NCBI GenBank assembly: GCA_000989675.1
Contig: LBOT01000008.1
Coordinates: forward strand, 1-34,449
Length of the DNA stretch: 34,449 nt
Source of the DNA: a candidate division WS6 bacterium GW2011_GWE2_33_157
Lineage (GTDB): Bacteria; Patescibacteriota; Dojkabacteria; SC72
Direction of reading: 5' to 3'
Shown: positions 28,781 through 34,449 of the stretch, one piece after another
Numbering within the stretch: the stretch's first letter is position 1
Layout of the letters: every line of letters begins with the position of its first letter
Notes under the pieces: model-generated
What the model saw: only the letters and a program-made list of their open reading frames with translations
Told to the model about the DNA's origin: nothing
Database searches by the model: none
Program-made: the position numbers and the translations under genes

Positions 28781-28825
28781 GCATTTCTGCCGGCAATTCT
28801 CTCTAGACGAGAGAAAACAAGAGTT

Positions 28826-28855
28826 AAACCTGGGTTCCTGACCCAGGTTTCTCTT
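28826..28855 (+). terminator. Intrinsic terminator downstream of hup
   Basis: AAACCTGGGT-tcctg-ACCCAGGTTT then CTCTTTTT; preceded by small hairpin TTCTCTC-tagac-GAGAGAA (28797-28815). Confidence 0.9.
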
Positions 28856-28960
28856 TTTCCAAGCTCAGGTTCCGATCTTTTGTTCATGAAATCGTAATTG
28901 CAACAAAGACCTTATAATGCTACTATATATCGCAAGAAATATTTCTTTTTATAACTGCCT

Positions 28961-30352
28961 GTGAGGAAATTATTTATTCCAAGTAAAGAAAACGGTTACA
29001 AACCATTACTACTCAGAAAAATCGCACTAGTTGCTTACACAGTCATTCTTTTAATAGTAAATACTTTTGGTGGGTTTCTGGGGATACCAGAAGCTATGGC
29101 AAGTACGATTACTCCAAGCAATATCATTAATCTTACCAATCAACAGAGAGCAGCAGCAGGACTTAATACTCTAAGTACAAATGCTAAGTTATCAGCAGCA
29201 GCACAAGCTAAAGCTAATAACATGTTTGAAGTTCAATATTGGGATCACTTTGGACCCAATGGAGAGACTCCCTGGATGTTTATTACTCAAGCTGGCTATA
29301 CTTACGTATATGCAGGAGAAAACCTCGCCAAGGGCTTCAGAACGGCTGAGGGAGTGCATGAAGCATGGATGGCTAGTCCAACACATAGGGAGAATATAAT
29401 GAGTAACAAATATAAGGAGATAGGTGTAGCAGTAGTAGAAGGAAATCTCCTTGGAACAGATGTCATATTAGTAGTACAAATGTTTGGAAACCAAACAAAC
29501 GAAATATTCTCTTTACCTCCAACCGTAAAATCAGAAGTAACTCCAACACCAAAACCAGTAGTTAAAGAAACTGGTGAGATAAAGTCGATAAGGATAATTA
29601 ATCCTAAAACAGGTGAATTAATTGATGATGCAAATGTAAATATAAAAGGAGAAACATCAAATGTATCGGGAGCATACTCTGTTGAGATAACTAACAGTGA
29701 TGAAGTAGTTGGAGAAACATCAAGTAGTACACCAACATGGGAATTTGATAAAGTAAGTGATTGGGAAGAGGGAGAACATTCAATACAAGCTCAAATTAAA
29801 GGAGAGGATGTTAAATCAGAAACAGTAACTTTTACAATTGATTCAACACCACCTGAAATTAAGAAGGAGAGTATTGCAGTTAGGAAAACAGAAACATCAT
29901 TTGAATTAAAACTAGTTGGATCAACAGATATTACAGAATTAAAACTGGTAACAGGGGACAAGACATTTGATTTAGAAGTTGCAGAAGATGGAACAGCTAC
30001 CTTAAACATCCCAATTGAAGATATTGGCAAAACATCTGTTCTAATGGCTTCTGATGTAGCAGGAAATATATATGAAATAGATATATCTGAATACTTCCTA
30101 GAAGGAGATGAAGAAGAAGCAACAACAGGAACATCAAACCTATTATTATGGTTAAAAAACATGGTAGGAACAACCGATGGAATAAGTTTGTCAATAATTA
30201 TATTTGTATTTATACTCCTAAGTGTAGAAGTATATGTATACTGGAGAAAGGGGAAATTAGGTAAAAACGCAGGAGAATTATTTACTGTAGGAGCATGGTG
30301 GTTAATAATATTAGTAGGTGTGTTTAAAGGATTTAGTGGAATTGTAAGTTAA
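28961..30352 (+). CDS. CAP/SCP-domain secreted protein with Ig-like region and C-terminal TM (GTG start)
   Basis: NLTNQQRAAAGLNTLSTNAKLSAAAQAKANNM...YWDHFGPNGETPWMFITQAGYTYVYAGENLAKGF...AWMASPTHRENIMSNKYKEIGVAV. Confidence 0.9.
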   Translation: MRKLFIPSKENGYKPLLLRKIALVAYTVILLIVNTFGGFLGIPEAMASTITPSNIINLTNQQRAAAGLNTLSTNAKLSAAAQAKANNMFEVQYWDHFGPNGETPWMFITQAGYTYVYAGENLAKGFRTAEGVHEAWMASPTHRENIMSNKYKEIGVAVVEGNLLGTDVILVVQMFGNQTNEIFSLPPTVKSEVTPTPKPVVKETGEIKSIRIINPKTGELIDDANVNIKGETSNVSGAYSVEITNSDEVVGETSSSTPTWEFDKVSDWEEGEHSIQAQIKGEDVKSETVTFTIDSTPPEIKKESIAVRKTETSFELKLVGSTDITELKLVTGDKTFDLEVAEDGTATLNIPIEDIGKTSVLMASDVAGNIYEIDISEYFLEGDEEEATTGTSNLLLWLKNMVGTTDGISLSIIIFVFILLSVEVYVYWRKGKLGKNAGELFTVGAWWLIILVGVFKGFSGIVS

Positions 30353-30365
30353 AATACTGCCCAAA

Positions 30366-31157
30366 TTGAAAAAGTTAATAGACTATAAAATCGAATTAGT
30401 ATATACAGTTCTAATTGTTGCTCTAACAATATATTTTGCATACAGTACCCATGTACCAAACCCAAATTATTTAATGAGTGGGTTTTTAGGAGGACTCCTT
30501 ATCGTCACATGGTTTATTAGAGCATTTGCTTTGTACTCAGGAAGGAAAATATCTCAATACAGTGAAGTAATACAAAGAATATCAATTAAAGAAAGATTCT
30601 TTGCATACCTCATATTACCAATGATGTTGTATATATCATTACTACTTTACGTATATTTCAATACCTCATTTGTAATGGATGTTGTATTAACTGTAATATC
30701 AGGACTCCTTCTCTTTATTCTTTTCCTTAATGTAAAAAGTTCCTTTAGTAAGGTATATACAATTGCTAGACAAACTAGAGCAGTATTTGACTTTATATGT
30801 ATATCCTCCTTCTATTTATTAATTAGTGTAATAATTAGATTGGGAACATCTATTTGGTTATCTATATTAATAATAGCTGTCGTATCCTTGATACTATTTT
30901 GGTCGGATATAAAAGTACATAGGAAGGAGAGTATGACGGCATTCTTAATCAGTATAGTATCTTGTCTGTTTGTAGCTATGATATCAGGGGGATTCTTTAA
31001 CACAAATATATTCGTAGTACCTGCAGTTGGTACATTAGCCTTTTATCTTGTATTATCAATTTGGAATATTAGATTTGCAGGAAAGACGAAATTCGTTGAT
31101 TACCTTCTTCCTTTCCTTTATTCTATCTTAGCCTTAATATTAATTCTTAAAATATGA
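30366..31157 (+). CDS. Multi-pass membrane protein of unknown function (TTG start)
   Basis: 263 aa with many hydrophobic segments; ends in ATGA overlap with the next gene. Confidence 0.65.
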   Translation: MKKLIDYKIELVYTVLIVALTIYFAYSTHVPNPNYLMSGFLGGLLIVTWFIRAFALYSGRKISQYSEVIQRISIKERFFAYLILPMMLYISLLLYVYFNTSFVMDVVLTVISGLLLFILFLNVKSSFSKVYTIARQTRAVFDFICISSFYLLISVIIRLGTSIWLSILIIAVVSLILFWSDIKVHRKESMTAFLISIVSCLFVAMISGGFFNTNIFVVPAVGTLAFYLVLSIWNIRFAGKTKFVDYLLPFLYSILALILILKI

Positions 31158-31858
31158 AAAAAAGTATTGTACTAAAGGTCGGTGGCTCTATCCTCTATGA
31201 TCATTTACTAAATATCAATTTTGATTTATTTAAAAGATTAAAAAAATGGTATTGGGAAGTAAAGGATGTCTATGAAAATATTGTTTTAGTAACTGGTGGA
31301 GGTGGCCTATCAAGAAATATTGAAGAGAAAGTCGCAGGAGAGATTAAAAAGGAGATTGGTATACATAGCGTAGCAATGTCTATTACACAAACTAATGCAG
31401 TAATCTTAGCAGCATATTTGGAAGATAAAGATATATTCATTCCTCATACCTTAGGAGATGCTTATGAGTATCTTCATACAGGTAAAGGAAAGTTTATGGT
31501 AAGTGGAGGATTAAAAGTAGGTTGGAGTACAGATATGGATGCAGCTGTATTTGCCAATGCATTAGAAGAGGAAAGAGTATATAAAATATCCAATGTTGAT
31601 TTTATATATGATAAAGATCCTAAAGAGTTTTTTGATGCAAAACCAATAAGAGATATGTCTTGGGAAGAGTATTTCCAAATGTTTTCAATAGTACCTAACC
31701 AGCAACATCAACCTAATGCCCATATACCAGTAGATGTGCAGTGTTCATTATTTTGTGAAAGAAAAGGCATGTCATTCCATGTTACAGGAGGAAAACTACT
31801 TTATGAGATACAGGATATAAAAGATATCCTTAATGAAGGGACCTTTATTCATAAATAG
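31154..31858 (+). CDS. Amino-acid-kinase-family protein, archaeal-type UMP-kinase-like
   Basis: LKVGGSILY, LVTGGGGLSR, SGGLKVGWSTDMDAAVFANAL, NVDFIYDKDPKEFFDAKPIRDMSWEEY. Confidence 0.75.
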   Translation: MKKSIVLKVGGSILYDHLLNINFDLFKRLKKWYWEVKDVYENIVLVTGGGGLSRNIEEKVAGEIKKEIGIHSVAMSITQTNAVILAAYLEDKDIFIPHTLGDAYEYLHTGKGKFMVSGGLKVGWSTDMDAAVFANALEEERVYKISNVDFIYDKDPKEFFDAKPIRDMSWEEYFQMFSIVPNQQHQPNAHIPVDVQCSLFCERKGMSFHVTGGKLLYEIQDIKDILNEGTFIHK

Positions 31859-31859
31859 A

Positions 31860-32330
31860 TTATTCAATACTAACTACTTTACAGTTAGTACTTCCCGAAG
31901 GTGTTTCAATCTTTATTTTCATTCCTTCTCTCTTCCCCATTAATGAACTCCCTATTGGAGAGATATTGGAGATTTTAGATTCCAAAGGATTAGATTCTTG
32001 TTCTCCAACAATATAGAAAGTTTTTAACTGCCCTCCTTCACATTCAATGGTTACCTTACAACCAATACCTACTGTTGTTGATTTTTTTCTTTGTACTATT
32101 TCAGCATTCTCTAAGCAAGCTTTTAATTCTAGGATTTTTTCTTCGTTGTTTTGAAAATCTTCAACTGCCATTGTATATCCATCATTCTCCTTTAAATCTC
32201 CTTGACTACGCATTTGATTAAGAGTCTCTTGAAGTTTCTCCCTTAACTCTCCTTCTCTCATAGCTAACTCTTTTGTTAGCTTTTTAAAACCATCTTTTGT
32301 AAGCAGGATCTTTTCTTGTTTAGCTACCAT
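31860..32330 (-). CDS. greA: Transcription elongation factor GreA family
   Basis: LTKDGFKKLTKELAMREGELREKLQETLNQMRSQGDLKENDGYTMA...; C-terminal FKBP-like domain with SPIGSSLMGKREG. Confidence 0.9.
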   Translation of the reverse strand: MVAKQEKILLTKDGFKKLTKELAMREGELREKLQETLNQMRSQGDLKENDGYTMAVEDFQNNEEKILELKACLENAEIVQRKKSTTVGIGCKVTIECEGGQLKTFYIVGEQESNPLESKISNISPIGSSLMGKREGMKIKIETPSGSTNCKVVSIE

Positions 32331-32362
32331 CTTACGTTTTGTTAACTTAATGTTCGAGCAAT

Positions 32363-32389
32363 ATTATATATATTTGTTTGTATTGTCAA
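32363..32389 (-). promoter_or_regulatory. Candidate promoter for greA
   Basis: Minus strand TTGACA then TATAAT with 15-nt spacing (alternative TAATAT at 17). Confidence 0.5.
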
Positions 32390-32432
32390 TGATTTATAAA
32401 GGCGTATATTTATTCAATATTTGCACCATTTA

Positions 32433-32441
32433 TGGTAAAAT
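32433..32441 (+). promoter_or_regulatory. Extended -10 element for tRNA-Glu-trmD
   Basis: TGGTAAAAT about 14 nt upstream of the tRNA 5' end. Confidence 0.45.
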
Positions 32442-32454
32442 CCATACGCGATAC

Positions 32455-32529
32455 GCCGCTATCGTCTAACGGTTAGGACACATGATTCTCAATCATGTAA
32501 TCGGGGTCCGATTCCCCGTAGCGGTACCA
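32455..32529 (+). tRNA. tRNA-Glu (anticodon CTC), CCA encoded
   Basis: Acceptor GCCGCTA/TAGCGGT + ACCA; anticodon arm CATGA-TTCTCAA-TCATG; T arm GGGGTCCGATTCCCC. Confidence 0.93.
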
Positions 32530-32534
32530 ATACA

Positions 32535-33212
32535 ATGATAGAAATAGAAATAATAACAATTTTTCCAGAGGTAATTACTGAATATATCAATAGCAGTATT
32601 GTTAAACGCGCTCAAGAGAAAAATCTTTTAAAAATTAATGTACATAACCTTAGGACTTGGGCTTTAGATAAACACAAAACTGTTGATGATACTCCATATG
32701 GCGGGGGACCTGGTATGTTGATGAAAGTAGAACCAATATTTAATGCTTTAAAGGAATTAAAAAGAGAAAATAGTAAGGTGTTTTTAACATCACCAAAGGG
32801 AGAGAAATTAGTACAAAGTAAGTTAGAGCAACTTTCTAAAGAAAAGGATTCTCACTACATTATCATTTGTGGTCACTATGAAGGATTTGATCAAAGAGTA
32901 CATGACTATTTAATAGATTACGAATTTTCAATAGGGGACTATGTCCTTTCGGGGGGAGAACTACCGGCATTGGTATTAGTTGATGGTATTACAAGATTAA
33001 TACCAGGAGTACTTGGTAATAAACAATCGCTAGAGAGTGAATCATTTAATAATGATAGTTTGGATTTTCCTCAATATACTAAACCAGAGAGTTTTAATAA
33101 TTGGAAAGTTCCGGAAGTATTACTTTCAGGTAATCATAAAAATATTAATGAGTGGAGAAGGGAGTCTTCCAAAATAGATACACTAAATAAGAGACCAGAT
33201 TTGGGTAAATAG
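32535..33212 (+). CDS. trmD: tRNA (guanine-N1)-methyltransferase
   Basis: EIITIFPEVITEYINSSIVKRAQEKNLLKINVHNLR; DDTPYGGGPGMLMKVEP; GHYEGFDQRVHDY; SIGDYVLSGGELPALVLVDGITRLIPGVLG. Confidence 0.97.
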   Translation: MIEIEIITIFPEVITEYINSSIVKRAQEKNLLKINVHNLRTWALDKHKTVDDTPYGGGPGMLMKVEPIFNALKELKRENSKVFLTSPKGEKLVQSKLEQLSKEKDSHYIIICGHYEGFDQRVHDYLIDYEFSIGDYVLSGGELPALVLVDGITRLIPGVLGNKQSLESESFNNDSLDFPQYTKPESFNNWKVPEVLLSGNHKNINEWRRESSKIDTLNKRPDLGK

Positions 33213-33274
33213 TTTGTACTTGTTTAGATTGTCTAAATATCTTACAATTAATTGTGTAAATAAGTTAATTCCCC

Positions 33275-33751
33275 ATGAATATGGAAAACGTAAAGCCACA
33301 GATAACAGTTGAGAAGAAGTACGAGTTAATTGAAGAATTAAAAAGATTGTATAACGTTGTAAAAAAAGAAATTGCAGATAGATTAGAACAATCAAGAAAA
33401 GATAACCTAAGTGAAGATGATGCTCAGCTAGGCGTTATTTTAGAAGAGAAAGAGAGTGTAGATAACAGGATAGATGAGATAAGTGATATTCTAGAGAACG
33501 CAGACATTATCAAAGATAAAAAGAATTGTGAACCGGGTAAAATTGAAATTGGTTCAGTCGTTAAGCTAAAACAGGGAGATAAAGTACTTGATATAAAGCT
33601 TGTATCATCTCTAGAAGCAGACCCATTAAAGAACTATCTCTCAGATAAATCTCCACTTGGAAGAAAGCTTTTAAAGGCTAAAATCGGAGATACCGTAAAT
33701 GTGAAGATTAGGGGTACTGAAACAGAGTATAAAATATTAGAAGTCTGTTAA
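33275..33751 (+). CDS. Second GreA-family protein with altered coiled-coil tip
   Basis: EKKYELIEELKRLYNVVKKEIADRLEQSRKDNLSEDDAQLGVILEEKESVDNRIDEISDILENADII; C-terminal SPLGRKLLKAKIGD. Confidence 0.82.
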   Translation: MNMENVKPQITVEKKYELIEELKRLYNVVKKEIADRLEQSRKDNLSEDDAQLGVILEEKESVDNRIDEISDILENADIIKDKKNCEPGKIEIGSVVKLKQGDKVLDIKLVSSLEADPLKNYLSDKSPLGRKLLKAKIGDTVNVKIRGTETEYKILEVC

Positions 33752-34449
33752 CTTCTTAAAACAGATTCTAAATCTTCAATCTTAACTCTTTTTTGTTCCA
33801 TACTATCCCTATCTCTAACTGTAACAGTATCATTTTCTAATGTCTCATAATCAATTGTAATACAGTAAGGGGTACCAATTTCATCTTGATATCTATATCT
33901 TTTACCAATATTTCCTCTATCATCCCACACGACCTTAATATTTTGTGATAGTAAATCAAATATATCTCTTCCCTTCTTAACAATATCTTCCCTATTACCT
34001 ACAAGTGGGAATATAGCTGCCTTGTATGCTGCTATCTCTGGATTTATTTTAAGAACCGTTCTAATATTTCCTCCTCCTAAATCCTCTTCTTCATATGCAT
34101 CAAAAAGCAACATTAGTAACGTCCTATCTACACCACCAGATGTTTCAACGATATTAGGTGTATATTTTTCATTTGTTTTAGGATCTGTATATGTTAAATC
34201 CTTACCAGAGAATTTACTATGTTGTGTTAAATCATAATCCCCTCTCCAGTGTATACCTTCATTCTCTGTCCATCCCCATGGAGCATTGTATTCAATATCA
34301 AATGCTTTTTTAGCATAGAATACTAATTTGTCTTGTGGATGTTCATAGAATCTAAGGTTATCTGTTTTCCTATACAATCCTTTGTAGAAATTCATTCTCT
34401 CCTCTTTCCAATATTCAAACCATTTCTCCATGTCATTAGGATGTACAAA
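33748..34449 (-). CDS. glyS: Glycyl-tRNA synthetase (alpha2 type), partial; N-terminus outside window
   Basis: NEGIHWRGDYDLTQHSKFSGKDL; PNIVETSGGVDRTLLMLLFDAYEEE; frame stays open to the window edge (FVHPNDMEKWF...). Confidence 0.9.
   Translation of the reverse strand, partial: FVHPNDMEKWFEYWKEERMNFYKGLYRKTDNLRFYEHPQDKLVFYAKKAFDIEYNAPWGWTENEGIHWRGDYDLTQHSKFSGKDLTYTDPKTNEKYTPNIVETSGGVDRTLLMLLFDAYEEEDLGGGNIRTVLKINPEIAAYKAAIFPLVGNREDIVKKGRDIFDLLSQNIKVVWDDRGNIGKRYRYQDEIGTPYCITIDYETLENDTVTVRDRDSMEQKRVKIEDLESVLRS

Noticed and set aside
31155-31157. TGA recoding (code 4/25 style)
   Set aside because: Read-through would add only KKVLY before TAA and no conserved gene has an in-frame TGA; ordinary code with TGA avoidance is sufficient.

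Overview
The window is an AT-rich bacterial chromosome segment that looks like a Candidate Phyla Radiation (Patescibacteria) genome. That lineage call is inference, from streamlined gene content and the missing uL30 and uL29 genes. The core is one long co-oriented ribosomal protein cluster: fusA, tuf, S10-L3-L4-L23-L2-S19-L22-S3-L16-S17-L14-L24-L5-S14-S8-L6-L18-S5-L15-secY-adk-infA-L36-S13-S11-S4-rpoA-L17-L13-S9. Flanking it are a partial UvrD-like helicase, a G5/transglycosylase-like wall protein, a TPR lipoprotein, a DUF4349-like protein, the RNase P RNA, a small acidic protein with an internal duplication, fmt, queA, tgt, rny, an HU gene, a CAP-domain protein, a membrane protein, an archaeal-type UMP-kinase-like protein, two GreA-family factors, tRNA-Glu(CTC)-trmD and a partial glycyl-tRNA synthetase. 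I found no CRISPR array, mobile element or defence island. The best leads are an apparent -1 frameshift that cuts a conserved-looking tail from L17, a long dyad overlapping the infA promoter where map often sits, -10 boxes placed so close to start codons that mRNAs should be leaderless, a hairpin carrying both SD and anti-SD sequence between tuf and rpsJ, a second GreA paralog with a changed catalytic tip, a divergent adenylate kinase and Tgt, and a tRNA-Glu gene forming the 5' leader of trmD. Everything comes from reading the sequence; no database search was run.
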